A stretch of DNA of 64,000 bases from Zeugodacus cucurbitae (taxonomy: Eukaryota > Arthropoda > Insecta > Diptera > Tephritidae): NCBI RefSeq assembly GCF_028554725.1, contig NC_071671.1, forward strand, positions 47,506,501-47,570,500, in the 5' to 3' direction. Shown in pieces: positions 1-12,011 of the stretch. Position 1 is the first letter of the stretch. Every line of letters starts with the position of its first letter. The translations under genes and the position numbers were made by a program. The notes beneath the pieces were generated by a model that saw only the letters and a program-made list of their open reading frames with translations, searched no databases and was not told the origin of the DNA.

Positions 1-2329
1 TTCTCTGCTAATCCATTATCTCAATATGTCTTCTTTGGCGTTTGTGTTTCTCCAACTTCTCCACTACTTTCAGCAATTATGTATTTTTATACTATTGTTG
101 GTGTTGCTGACCTCTCAGCTGTTGTCATGCCACATCCCAACCTATTTTCTTTGCGTTTCAGTTCAATTTTGTTTATTGTATTACTTTGCGTTCGGTCCTC
201 TGCAATTTATTAGTTTGCGCGCCGGTCATTATGGTCTACCACATGGTAAATAGCCGCCAACACCCGCACAAACACTAATGAAGGCATACAGGCAAGGCTG
301 GTTTGATGGCGCTCAGCTGCTCCACCCAAATGACAACAAGAAACAATTAAAAAGAAAATGCTGACAGGCTAGCAACGTCACAGGATCGTCGAGGTTAGCT
401 GATACAACAACAGCAACAATTGCAAATATTCCAGAAGCGTGGCAACACTGTGCACTGTTGCTGGCTGAAGAGTATATATGCCTGTATGTGTCTGTGAGAG
501 TATTCTGTTATATTGTTTAAGTTTAAATTACATTGTGTGCATATTTTTTTTCTAATCGCTTGTTGTAATTGTCTGTTCTCCAAGTGTTTGTTGTTGTTTT
601 ATCTATTTATACAACATATTTCAATTGTTTTTACTTTCATGCCTGCGCGAAGCGTTTAATACAAACGCGAAATGACTGCTTGGGGACAAAAAGTGCCGTT
701 AATATTTGCAAACACACAAAAACAAGCGTTTAATAGCCGTGAGTGGGCGGAAGAGGGAGTGTCCATAATAAATTTATCGTTGAAGCGAAAGTGCTACGTT
801 TGCTTTTCTTATATCATTCTCGCCTCTCACTTGCCATACAAAATACTTTCAGTTTTCTCATGTCCTTTGTCGCTTTAAATTCGATTTCGATGGTCGCGCA
901 GTCGCGTATTTTTTGTTCGACCGGAAAGTATTTCGGTTTGCGGAAATGTTTTTTGGCGTATACAATGGCTGTCGGGTAGTTCGGGTATTCACATGTTTAT
1001 TGTTCACACATGTTGATTCGCTCCCATATGTGAGTGTGTGTTTGTGTGCAGGAATGTGAAAAAGTGGATTTAATTTAATTTAAATAAATTTTGAGAATAA
1101 AAAAAATTAATAAACAAAATTCGATAGTTTTAAAAATAAAATATATATTTAAGTTTTTAATTGCCGTGATATAAAAAGAATAATAATAATTTTGCAAAAT
1201 ATTAAAATGTGGACCATGGAAAAAATAAAATTGCAATTTAAATATTTTTTTAAGTGTTAAAAATATATGTTTTTGTGTATCTTTATAATAAAGTTTAAAT
1301 GCAATATAAAAATTAATGCATAAAAAATGAAATAAACAAAATAAACAAACAAAAAAAATATTGATGAAATCGAAAAAAATACTTTAAAAGCATAATAATA
1401 ACAATATAATAAGTGCACTGCTAAAATTGATGCTATTAACAATTTCATAAACATAAATTATCTCTTATTAATATTATGATTTTAAATTTAAAGTAATAAA
1501 ATTAATAGTAAACCTTTTCATAACATGCCTTTATATGTTTAATCTAAAAAAAATATTAAAACAGAAAAAAGTCTAAAAATTTCTCAAAATATTTGCGAAA
1601 CTATTATCAGCGTGCTTTTACCCAAAAATAATAAAAATAAATAATAAAAAAATTAAATTTGAGTATTTAATGTCGTAAATCATTTTCCCAATTTTCAAAA
1701 TTCCACGATCTTCAAAATAAGCAATTTATGACCACTTCTCTTAAAACCAAATGGATTAAAAAATTAAAAAAGAATTTTGTTATGGCGTGAAAAATTAAGT
1801 GATTATGTGTTAATCCATTTCCCTTTAAAGGTGGAAACCTTATGCAGTTTTTAAAATTCATTAAACAAATAGAATTTTATAGAAACCAAATTGAAAATGA
1901 GAATAATTAAAAGAGAAATCACTTTTGTACTTAATTAATTTCATCTTCATAATTATCATAAATGAGAATGCAAGCGATATATATCGCAATGGAAAATAAC
2001 AACAATACAAAATATTTCGAAAAAAAACGCAAAAATCCGACAACATTGCCCACAGTCTCCGCCGTAGTAAAACATCCAATAAACACACAAGTCTTTGCGA
2101 CCTTTATAGCCGATATTTACAACCGTAACAGCCACTGTGCGACCATAAGCAGCATATATAGTTGAAAGCAATATACTCGTACAATACTAAAGTGACGAAA
2201 AATTTCACTTAATACAAGCTATAAAAGCGCCTTTCTGTGTCTATACATATGTACATACATACATATATTTTATAATAAAAAATTTGATTCAAGATTTATC
2301 ACGGTGGTGTCTTGAGAGGATTTTCTAGA
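1..2329. other. AT-rich non-coding DNA, no feature recognised
   Basis: Only short chance ORFs are open here (up to 78 codons) and none resembles a known protein. The stretch is AT-rich, with long A/T runs from about 1080 to 1800 and an ATAC/ATGT microsatellite near 2250. I see no exon-like block, repeat pair or mobile-element signature. Confidence 0.6.
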
Positions 2330-5300
2330 GTGAAGTGCTGTGTTTGAATGAATGTCTACAAGCGAACATGGTTGACCTTGTTTTTATTGCAGCCACCGGC
2401 AGTCAAAGCCACATTACTGCCTCATTGTCACTTTCTCATTTGCTTTTTCATTGAAATGGTTTTCGTTTTCGTGCTTCTCCATGTTTTGTTTGGCTCACAT
2501 TCAGTTTTTTCGCTGTTGTCTGAACGTGTTTGTGGTATTTGTAAAGTTTGTAAAGTTTGTAAACCCATTGCAAAGAATGGACACTTGTGGGTTTATCTGT
2601 GCGAGATTGTGTATCTCGGTCGACCTATTGAAGTGTCTTTTAAATTTATTTACTTGCCGGCAATTAAGCTGAAATTGTGGCACTCACTTTCAGTAGTGAA
2701 CAGTTGTTGCTATTTTGTAGTAAGTGATTGCTGAGATTGATTCAAGGGATTAGCAAAGTTCTTGAACCTGATAAGCTTGGCATTTCTATTGGGCTTTCGA
2801 TTATTTCTAAAATACAACAAAGAGTTCAAAGCACTAATACGCTACGAAAACATTACAATTTATAAAGATGAGTGGAGAAGTAATAATGAGACAAAAGCTT
2901 ACAACAAACCCAACCTGTAGAAGAAATAATCAAAGCTAGTGTGTTCGTGTTCAGTGATCCTTAAGTAAAAATGATATATGTCACGCGCACCCATATATGC
3001 TGAAATATATGCTTGTTACAAATTTGTACAACGCTTTCAGCATATTATCCGTACGTTTAACAATAAACTGGCAGAAACAAAAGGAGCTAATAAAGAAGCT
3101 GACAAAGATTAATTCTGACAGATTTATGAATTCATTGTCTGAATGAAAAAAAAATGAATTTACGAAATAAAAATAAAAAAATACGACTAGTCAAGAAGGA
3201 AAAAATCGGCGCTTTAAGTACAAAATATTCTTAACAGGAGCAACTAGTGCAAAAAAGCAACCCGGTTTATCATGGATTGCACATTTTATTCAACTCCATT
3301 AAATAGTACCTCGATGGAATATTTCATCGCTATTACACACAAACTACAATAAATGTTGGGTAGTCGGGAATGTTCGGTAGTTCTGACTTCATAGAAATTC
3401 ATATCCGAGTTGAACAATTTTTTGAAGTAGCTAAGACACCGAATGTCCAAAAACCATAATTTTCTCCATTCGGCATTATTTCCTCACTTTACAAGCTGTC
3501 GGCCTTATTGCCTAAAAATATCTCTCAGTTTATAAGCAGAGGCTCGAATACAATTTTTTTATTGCAAGCCATTCAATGCACATAGACGTCAATGCACATA
3601 CAATCCACAATCCTACATAGTTATAAATATGACACATGTTTGCTCTCATTTTACATTTGCAACCATCTGTCTTTTCATCCGAATGCAAAATATTTCCAAT
3701 CGGAAGTCAATACCAAATCAATTCACAGTATTCTTTGGCACAATAACAAATCAAATTTCCTCGACATACATACAAACAGATATGTGAGTCGTTATCTGAA
3801 AATCAAAATAGTTTGTTCTTTGAAAATTATTGCGAACCATTTAAATTACAACAATTTCAAATTCGAAATTGAAAAGGAATTTAGATTTCTTGTGAATAAT
3901 TTCGGTTTGAGCTTTTCGACTTTAAAATGAGACCTGGTTTAAATAAAAATAAGTGATTCTTGAAGATAAATGTTTGATTATAAACAGTGTTGTTCGACAC
4001 GGCAATATTGACTGCTCACAAGTTCTGGGAAGAGATACTAATTAAGTTGGACTTTCAATTGAAGACAGATTGATTTGCTACCCGTCTCCTCGAATCGTAT
4101 ATCAGCAAAGCTATGACTGTGGAGGCAACTTAAAAGTTCTGTCTATACTTAAATAAACATAAATTTATATTGTACAGTTATTTGATATCCACATATACAC
4201 TACATATGATTGAGCTAAAATGGAATCACGAGCCGTCTACAAACATGCTTACAAACTGCTACATTTAAATGAGCTACATTTAAATTTAAATTACCTTTTT
4301 TGTTAACAAAATCGCATTTCACATACTGACAGAATCATACATACATACACATATGTATAAATGTATACATCCACCAATATCGGTCCTAGTGATTGTAAGT
4401 GTATGTATGAATGTACCTCAATGTGTTCGAAATAATGGGGTGTTCGCGAAACACTATTGCCAGCAATTGACTTCTTTTCCGTTTTTTTCTTGCGGATGAG
4501 CGCATAAGGTAAATGAAATATTGTAAAAACAACAACAACTGACATTCGCCAATTTTAACAAACCAATCGATACTTACCATTTTATATATTTCGCACACAC
4601 GCCAACATTTTTGTCCATATTTTTTTGGTTTACTCTTTGGCGTTTTTGGCCTTCGACTGTCAATACAATTCCATTTTGGTGGGATTGAAAGGAAAAGTAT
4701 TGAAAAGAAATATTGAAATTCAATGGTGTTTAGCTGTTTTTTTATGTGCCGCGCCCCTCAAAATATTTATGAAATTTCGAAGGCTCTTCAGTCAACTCGT
4801 CTTTGATCACAATATATATCAACAACAACAATACTATCAACAATTCCTAACGAGTGTAAATATTTGCGGCATTTAGTCGCATGAGATGTCATCTTGCAAC
4901 TTTTAGTAGCAAAAAATAAAAGCAAATACCTTCATATTATACCTATATATCAAGGTACATAGGTACATACTTCTCTAAAAAACCACCGAGTCTGCTGGTA
5001 GTCTGACATTTACGCTACTTGGTAAGTGTGTTCAACGTTGTTGGTATTGCCAGTGCTACCACTTAATCATAAGCACCATCAAGACACTGCCGCCACAGTT
5101 CAAATTCAATGGTTCGAGTGTCAGGCGGCATTGTCGGTGTCATTGTTTCTGCGTTAACACTGTTTAGAGCTTCCGTTAGTTGAATACAAATAAGCAAGGA
5201 CTTTGGACTCCTTTAATACTTATATACTTTGTTTCAAAAATGCACCGAAGTAAAATTTAAGTTATGCTAGACCAGAGGCTTAAGACAAGTGAATCTATGA

Positions 5301-5760
5301 GTAGAATTGGAGCTGATCCGCTGTCTACTTAATTTTAACTACTTGATGTCTGGATATTCCACTTTATAGTCCAGATTCCACAGATTCATGAAGATTTAAA
5401 GCATTTCAAGGGCATCAGTTCGAACGATGTAATGACTATTCATATATGGTACATACACACATACTAATTACTCACTGGCATTTAATGGTATAAAGGCAAA
5501 TATGTTTGTTAATTTATAGACTACAAAAAGAGTCACTTGCCACTAAACAAGAATTAAAATATGCAAGTTAGGTATAAAGTTAAGCTAAGCTTAACTAAAT
5601 GAACTTAGGGCTGCATTTGAAAATGTCCGTAAAAATTTAACGCATTTGCGACGCAAACATAGCACGGTGTGGCAGCTGAAATGTGCTTAAAAATTGCTTA
5701 CGATAAGTAAGAGAATTATGCTTGTAAGCACTAAGCTGAGCTTAGAGATGCTCTCATAAA
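2330..5760 (+). repeat. Diverged duplicate block C, copy 1 (paralog near 58.6-59.8 kb)
   Basis: Several blocks match the region 58.7-59.76 kb in the same order and orientation: 2397-2655 with 58727-58935 (shared words such as CGTGCTTCTCCATGTTTTG and GTGTTTGTGGTATTTGTAAA), 4637-4870 with 58960-59110, 4930-5190 with 59126-59385, and 5600-5740 with 59640-59760. The interval 2656-4636 has no counterpart in the second copy, so it was inserted here or lost there. The ORFs inside (for example 2348-2734 and 3592-3930) are not conserved in the paralog, so no coding function is supported. Confidence 0.7.
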
Positions 5761-6356
5761 TGCACATTACTTATGCATGTGTATGTTCGGAAATTTGCTG
5801 ATATGCACATTTATTGCTTAAGCATATATTATTCATATGTATGTATGTATGTATAATATAAAAACGAATCGCAAAATGTGTTGCTAAGCGCATAACTCAA
5901 GAACAATTCAACCGTTTTCGCTAATTCTTTTTTTATACAATATTCTTTGAATTACAAGGATAATTCTTACGGAGAGAAAAATTAAAAAAAATCCTGAAAA
6001 AGTCTAAAGTCCACACTTTTCTAATCTCCCATATAAACAATTAGTAATCTATAGATATAATAATGAATTGCTGTTCGTTAGTCTCGTTGAGACTAGAGAA
6101 AGTTGAGAACGGCCAAACCGATCTGGCTAATTTTAGTCTTGACATATTCGTGGAAGGCCAGGAAAAGATTAGAAAGTAAGTAAATATGGAAAAATTTGCG
6201 AGGAAGATAATAATAAGAGAATTTTATTCGAGTTGACAACAAAAATATAAAAAAATGTATTTTGAAGGTTGTCATTATTGTTTTGTTAAAATACTTTTGT
6301 CATTGTTCAATTGTACGATATAAGGTTGTGTCGATAGCCCAAAACAATTTGTAACA
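5761..6356. other. Non-coding, microsatellite-bearing
   Basis: Contains an ATGT microsatellite (about 5838-5855) and AT-rich sequence. No feature recognised. Confidence 0.55.
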
Positions 6357-6565
6357 AGTAAGAATTGGCTATGTTCGGGTGCAACTGAACATTTTATGCT
6401 CTCACAATTTATTGCTATATTTTTGTTAAGGTCACACACAATTTGACAAATATGTTCGGCAAAAGTCCACTAGAATAACGATAATCATCATATATAGTAT
6501 ATGACGGCCGATGTAATTCCTGAACCGATTTCACTCATTTTCACCACGAAAGTATAACGGGAATA
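6357..6565 (-). mobile_element. DINE-1-like (HINE) element, 3'-end fragment
   Basis: A hairpin (6373-6390, arms GTTCGG/CTGAAC with one mismatch) is followed by a degraded sub-terminal repeat at 6392-6407 (consensus TTTTATACTCTCGCAA). The next 150 bp match, in inverse orientation, the hairpin end of the element at 19514-20917, including the words around CATATACTAT and CCGATTTCACTC. Only this end is present; the microsatellite and opposite end are missing. It abuts a Helitron helicase relic. Confidence 0.7.
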
Positions 6566-7262
6566 GGGGCAACTTATCACCTGTTAGTAGACAAAAAAAC
6601 GGCACATTTGGCCTTGAAATTACTCCTAAATTGCAAATCAACGAAACACCAATCAACAAAATCGCCAAAAATAGCGCTATAGTGAAGATTTTCCAGATAT
6701 TCAAGAAGTCGCTGGAGGCACTGCACAGTATTAAACAATATTGACAAATTTGGTCTCAAACCAAAACGTTTTTGGTGGAGCCATGATTCTGTTGGCAGGT
6801 GATTTACGCCAGACTCTTCCAATTATTCCTGGATCAACTGTAACTGACGAACTAATCCCATGTCTAAAATCATTTAATTTGTGGCGACACATAAATAATC
6901 GCCAATTGACAATATCAAACTGCAATTGAAGAAGCAGTTGGAAATGGTAGGGTCGCAGTTGACACCTTGACGGAACATTTCGAACAGATTTCTGTCACTA
7001 CATGGACTCGAAAGAGGAGCTTATCCATCGTGTTTTTCCTGACATGAAACCACAATATAATAACCATATATGACTGCATGAATGATCTATATTGGTGGTA
7101 AAAATCAAAGATTTCGATAATCATTATGCGACAATTTAGAATTTCGTTCCAGAAGAGTTGACACAGCTACAAACCAGTATGTACCACATACTATTTAAAA
7201 TTACCTGGACTATCACCACTCACTTTGCAATTAAGCGTAGTGTGAGTTGTCATCATGCTGCG
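6566..7262 (+). pseudogene. Helitron PIF1-like helicase, decayed fragment
   Basis: In the intact family this is the helicase half of the Rep/helicase protein that drives rolling-circle transposition. The clearest part is an open stretch at 6741-6929 reading FGGAMILLAGDLRQTLPIIP and then CLKSFNLWRH, typical of the helicase core. In other frames upstream I read ETPINKIAKNSA and KKSLEALHS, and downstream EELIHRVFPDMK and LPGLSPLTLQL, all in family order. The block expected to hold the Walker B motif (WDE) between the two upstream pieces is missing. Several stops and frameshifts break the frame, so the copy is dead. It could belong to a Helitron or a Helentron. Confidence 0.8.
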
Positions 7263-8459
7263 TAAAACAAATCAACCTCGACTTTGCAATACACTTATTT
7301 ATAGTTTATTTAATTAAATACTCATCTAGATGTATAAAGTGATAAATACCACAAAAAATTTGTTCCAAATTAAACACACCCTCTTCAAAATATATACTAC
7401 GCCACACATACTTGCATACATTTCCTTCCAACTTAGCAAATATGTTGACACTCTTCTGTGTACAAATATACGTATTAACATTTGCTGCTCCATGTAAATT
7501 TCTGCCATGATTTATTGTTTAGCACACACCCTACCATCGATAGCAGAGACTTTGCTAGGGAAATAATTCATCAAATTATAAAATAATAACAGATTAAAGC
7601 AGTTGGATATATATGTATATATGATTAGCAGTTTAAGCAAGAAAGGGAAAGATGATACTGACGAGCGACTTGAAGCTATTATATTCAGAGTATTTCCCGT
7701 TCAATAGTGATAATAGTGGCAAACCAGAGCTAACGTGAAGAAATCATTAATTATTTGTAAATATTATATCAGTTTACAATGACAAGGATATCCACAAAAC
7801 AAGAATACGGATTTCCTTAAATCAAATCTTCTAGAGGCAATTAGCTGAAATTTAACTCAACCATTCAAGTTTGATGTTAAGTTATCTCTGAAGACAATTT
7901 GCGGTCGTAAATAAAATATGTTAAATAGCCCTCTGGTAGACGTCTTCATTGAAGTACTTAAATCACAATTACAAGAGCAGACAAAATATTTATATTTAAA
8001 TATTTTTATTTTATCTCACCGCTAATTGTTTTACAAATGGAAAAGACTCGGTAACAAGTACAATAGGAAGGCATCCCAATAAGAAATCAACAACAATTAC
8101 ACACCAAGGTGAAACAAAGAGACAAAGTCAACATGACAACAACAAGTACCCAACAGCTAGCAATGTGCACAACTATTTTATTGTGGTCAGTGAGGAGATT
8201 TTACCAGATTTTAATAAACCTAAATATACACATTACCAAAAGTAACATATGAAGAAGGCTTCAAAGCAATTCTTGATTTTAATATTGATTAAAATATATT
8301 ATGGTACAGTTTCTTTGGACACACATACAGTTATTAAATATTTTCTTGATATACTATGCATATTATAATATAATAGTTCTTGTCAATGATTATAGATTCT
8401 GACCCACTCTTCTCTTTGATATGTGCTTAATAAAGTTTTCAATTTAGATATTCAAATTA
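7263..8459. other. AT-rich non-coding, nothing recognised
   Basis: No ORF with recognisable similarity and no repeat found by eye. Possible weak continuation of the old duplication, not established. Confidence 0.5.
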
Positions 8460-9030
8460 TGTATAATACTACAATATAACTTCCTTTTAAAATAATGAGG
8501 ATCAGGTTGTAAATTTCAGACGACATTGATGGATTTTAGTACGAATTTAAGTACAACATTGCGCACTTTAATTAGTTCACCAAACATAAATTGCGAAGAC
8601 CTACCCATGTAAATAGACATTTAAATTTTTGGCTTTTGTGTACTCGTGAACTTGTGAATATATTTAAGGATGTGGCAACTACATAAAACTGCAGTCATAT
8701 ACAGTTTTGTGATCACTCCTAGTCGACTCACACAAATCGTCACCACATTTGCACAGGCAAAAATGCTTAAATATCTAAGAACAACTATATGTCCTCTCAG
8801 AAGCTGTAAAACTGTTGAACAGCAGTCGACACTTTGCTTTTGTGTTGTTGTCTTTTTGCTCTTATGACCCAAAATTTATTCTGTTACTCATATTTAATGG
8901 GTTTTTAACACTTTTTTGCTTTGCTCTGCCAATGGATGGTTGATGTAGGCCATACGAATTAAGTTTTGAATGAAGTTAAGTTGTTGGTCATTTCAATATA
9001 TTTTGTTTGTTCGCTAGCTGAGACTGCTAT
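8460..9030 (+). repeat. Diverged duplicate block A, copy 1 left part (paralog 46650-47290)
   Basis: 8463-8640, 8660-8870 and 8890-9030 line up with 46650-46870, 46910-47100 and 47160-47290. Shared landmarks in order include ATGAGGATCAG, TTTTGGCTTTTG, AACTGCAGTCA, TTTTGTGATCA, AACTCTGTTGAAC-type words before CAGTCGACACTTT, and ATTAAGTTTTGAAT followed by TTAAGTTGTTGG. The short ORFs here are not conserved between the copies. The block is cut at its right edge by the antisense RTE element and resumes beyond 12 kb. Confidence 0.75.
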
Positions 9031-9044
9031 GTATGTATGTGAGT

Positions 9045-10106
9045 TCGGAGATTCCAAGTGTAACCAGGTCGCTCTCCACCTGGTCCCTCCAACGGAGTGG
9101 AGGCCTTCCTCGGCTTCCTCCGGCGGGTACTGCATCGAACACTTTCAGAGCTGGAGTGTTTTCGTCCATTAGGACAACATGACCTAGCCAGCGTAGCCGC
9201 TGTCTTTTTATTCGCTTCTTCTTATTCATCGTTCCATCGTCTGCGGTTGCCAATGTTCTGAGGACCATAAATCTTGCGCAAAATTTTCCTCTCGAAAACT
9301 CCTAGTGTCGTCTCATCTGATGTTGACATCGTCCAAGTTTCTGCACCATAAAGCAGGCCGGGAATGATAAGCTACTTGTAGAGTTTGATTTTGGTTCGTC
9401 GAGAGAGGACTTTACTGTTCAATTGCCTACTCAGTCCAAAGTAACACCTGTTGGCAAGAGTTATTCTGCGCTGGATTTCGAGGCTGACATTGTTCGTGTC
9501 TTTGATGCTGGTTCCCAGGTATTCGAAATTATGTACAACTTCAAAGTTATGACTGTCAACAGTGACGTGGGAGCCAAGACGCGAATACGCCGACTGTTTG
9601 TTTGATGACAGGAGATATTTCGTCTTGTCCTCATTCACCTCCAGACCCAATCGCTTCGCCTCCTTATCCATGCGGGAGAAAGCAGAACAAACGGCGCGGT
9701 TGTTGCTTCCGATGATACCAATATCATCGGAGCTGTACACTCTTGTAGAAGATTGTACCTTCTCTATTTAGCTCTGCAGCTCGTATTATTTTCTCCAGCA
9801 TCAGGTTAAAGAAATCACACGAGAGTGAGTCACCTTGTCTGAAACCTCGTTTGGTATCGAACCTCCCCGATCCTTCCCAATCATGACGGAGCTTTTGGTG
9901 TTGCTCAACGTCAACTTACACAGCCGTATTAGTTTTGCGGGGATATCAAATTCAGACATCGCGGCATAAAGGCAGCTTATTTTCGTGCTATCGAAAGCAG
10001 CTTTGAAATCGACAAAAAGGTGGTGTGTGTCGATCCTCTTTTCATGGGTCTTCTCCAAGATTTGGCGCATGGTGAATATCTGGTCCATGGTGGATTTTCC
10101 AGGTCT
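9045..10106 (-). pseudogene. RTE ORF, central RT palm to C-terminus (broken)
   Basis: Continuation of the same antisense element beyond the nested insert. 10088-9801 contains the motif A region (LFVDFKAAFDS) but breaks soon after. 9740-9372 reads the region after motif C, where the usual YADD is damaged (YSSDDIGIIG), then NEDKTKYLLSS and NRCYFGLSRQL. 9268-9045 reads the conserved C-terminal tail RQRLRWLGHV and PALKVFDAVPAGGSR, with a short deletion in the RGRGRPP stretch. At least two frameshifts separate these pieces, so no active RT can be made. Confidence 0.85.
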
Positions 10107-10121
10107 AAAGCCACACTGATA
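10106..10121 (+). repeat. Target-site duplication, left copy
   Basis: TAAAGCCACACTGATA here matches 10986-11001 exactly, flanking the nested RTE copy. The first T may belong to the AT tail, giving 15 or 16 bp. Confidence 0.9.
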
Positions 10122-10986
10122 TCTACTCTTCTACAAGAGTGTACAGCTCCTGGCGTATGCCGATGATATTGATATCATCGGAAGCAACAACCGCGCCGTT
10201 TGTTCTGCGTTTTCCAGACTAGATAAAGAAGCGAAGCGTATGGGTCTGGTGGTGAATGAGGACAAGACGAAATATCTCCTGTCATCAAACAAACAGTCGG
10301 CGCACTCGCGTCTTGGCTCCCACGTCACTGTTGACAGTCATAACTTTGAAGTTGTAGATAATTTCGTTTATCTGGGAACCAGCATTAACAACACCAACAA
10401 TGTCAGCCTTGAAATCCAACGCAGAATCACTCTTGCCAACAGGTGCTACTTTGGACTGAGTAGGCAATTGAAAAGTAAAGTCCTCTCTCGACGAACCAAA
10501 ATCAAACTCTATAAGTCGCTCATTATTCCCGTCCTGATGTATGGCGCTGAAGCGTGGACGATGACAACATCCGATGAGACGACTCTTGGGGTTTTCGAGA
10601 GAAAGGTTTTGCGCAAGATTTTTGGTCCTCTAAACATTGGCAACGGCGAATACCGCAGGCGATGGAACGATGAGCTGTACGATTTATACGACGACATTGA
10701 CATAGTTCAGCGAATAAAAAGACAGCGGCTACGCTGGCTAGGTCATGTTGTACGGATGGAAGAAAACACTCCAGCTCTGAAAGTATTCGATGCAGTACCC
10801 GCTGGAGGAAGCCGCGGAAGAGGACGACCTCCACTCCGGTGGAAAGACCAAGTGCAAAGTGACCTGGCTTCACTTGGTGTTTCCAATTGGCGCCAAAAAG
10901 CAAAAAGGAGGAATGAGTGGCGCGCTCTGGTGGATTCGGCTATAATCGCTTAAAGCGGTTCCTACGCCAAATATATATATATATAT
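10122..10986 (+). mobile_element. Nested, 5'-truncated RTE copy inserted inside another RTE
   Basis: A sense-strand 3' fragment of the same RTE family sits inside the antisense copy. It starts just upstream of the YADD motif and ends with an (AT)n tail (about 10968-10986). It is flanked by the direct repeat AAAGCCACACTGATA (15 bp, 16 with the preceding T). The uninterrupted antisense sequence at this point is seen in the copy near 55470, which confirms the insertion boundaries. Confidence 0.93.
10132..10953 (+). pseudogene. RTE RT C-terminal half, open but truncated
   Basis: Open for about 273 codons from 10132 to the stop at 10953; the annotatable ATG at 10240 is internal. It begins at YKSVQLLAYADD, so the catalytic YADD of RT motif C (codons 10156-10167) is intact, followed by thumb and the C-terminal domain with RLRWLGHVVRME and GGSRGRGRPPLRWKDQV. 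Fingers, most of the palm and the endonuclease are missing because of 5' truncation, so it is a dead-on-arrival copy. The lack of stops suggests it is younger than the element it landed in. Confidence 0.9.
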
Positions 10987-11001
10987 AAAGCCACACTGAT
11001 A
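10986..11001 (+). repeat. Target-site duplication, right copy
   Basis: Exact match to 10106-10121, directly after the (AT)n tail of the nested element. Confidence 0.9.
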
Positions 11002-11002
11002 A

Positions 11003-12011
11003 GGTTCAATCAGTTTGTTGACGATGGGCTTAAGTCTTTCACATAGTACGATAGAACCTTGTATGCGATATTTAGGAGGCTTATCCCACGGTAATTGGCG
11101 CAGATTGTAAGATCTCCCTTTTTATGGATGGAGCAGAGCACACTGAGATTCCAATCGTCAGGCATGCTTTCTTCCGACCATATTCTGCAAAGAAGCTGAT
11201 GCATGCACCTTATCAGTTCTTCGCCGCCGTATTTGAATAGTTCTGCCGGTAATCTATCGGCCCCAGCCACTTTGTTGTTCTTCAAGCGGGTAATTGCTAT
11301 TCGAATTTCTTCATGGTCGGGTAATGGTACATCTGTTCCATCGTCATCGATTGGGGGATCGGGTTCGCCATCTCCTGGTGTTGTACTCTCACTGCCGTTC
11401 AGCAGGTCGGAGAAATGTTCCCTCCATAATCCCAGTATGCCCTGGACATCGGTTACCAGATTACCACCTTGGTCTCTACATGAGGATGCTCCGGTCTTGA
11501 AACCTTCGTTAAGTCGCTGCATTTTTTCATAAAATTTTGAGCATTACCTCTGTTTGCCAGCTTCTCAAGCTCTTCGTACTCACGCATTTCGGCCTCTTTC
11601 TTTTTTTGTCTGCAGATGCGTCTCGCTTCCCTCTTCAGCTCTCGGTATCTATCACATCCCGCACGTGTTGTGGTCGTTTGCAACGTTGCGAGGTAGGCAG
11701 TCTGTTTTCTCTCCGCTGCGAGACGGCTCTCCTCATCGTACCAGCTTGTTTTTTGTCGTTGCCGAAATCCAATTATTTCGGCTGCAGCGGTACGCAGTGA
11801 GCTTGAGATGCCGTTCCACAGTTCCCTTATACCGAGATGCTGATGAATGCTCTCAGAGAGCAGGAGTGCAAGTCGAGTAGAGTATTTCGTGGCTGTCTGT
11901 TGCGATTGCAGCTTTTCGACGTCGAACCTTCCTTGTGTTTGTTGACGGACGTTTTTTGCTGCACAGAGTCGAGTGCGTATATTTGCAGCTACTAGATAGT
12001 GGTCCAAGTCT
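11003..12011 (-). pseudogene. RTE ORF, endonuclease end plus N-terminal RT part (broken)
   Basis: Read on the minus strand, 12011-11453 gives the end of the AP-type endonuclease (DHYLVAANIRTRL) and a basic coiled linker (RRICRQKKKEAEMREYEEL). A frameshift then moves to the frame open over 11522-11010, which reads the RT fingers: NNKVAGADRLPAELF and ICANYRGISLLNIAYKVLS. The reading ends where the nested element interrupts it. In the family this polyprotein nicks target DNA and reverse transcribes the element RNA at the nick. This copy lacks most of the endonuclease and is frameshifted, so it is inactive. Confidence 0.85.

Larger units (their letters stand above)
9031..12011 (-). mobile_element. 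RTE-clade LINE, 5'-truncated, split by a nested RTE insertion
   Basis: An antisense non-LTR retrotransposon whose 3' end lies near 9031 (followed by an ATGT-type tail on the + strand) and whose 5' truncation is near 12011, inside the endonuclease C-terminus (reads DHYLVAA). Its body covers 9031-10121 and 11002-12011; the middle, 10122-10986, is a second copy of the same family in the opposite orientation. About 90 bp just before the 3' end are deleted compared with the copy at 34134. No clean target duplication for the outer copy was found. Class assignment rests on RT and endonuclease motifs shared with RTE elements often annotated as craniofacial development protein 2-like. Confidence 0.85.

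Noticed and set aside
5838..5855. ATGT and ATAC microsatellites here and near 2250, 36880 and 59130
   Set aside because: Common simple repeats in fly DNA with no structure of interest.
11203..11880. Sense-strand ORFs over the antisense RTE (also 10523-10903, 50606-51725 and 54457-54907)
   Set aside because: Shadows of the RTE coding frame on the opposite strand.
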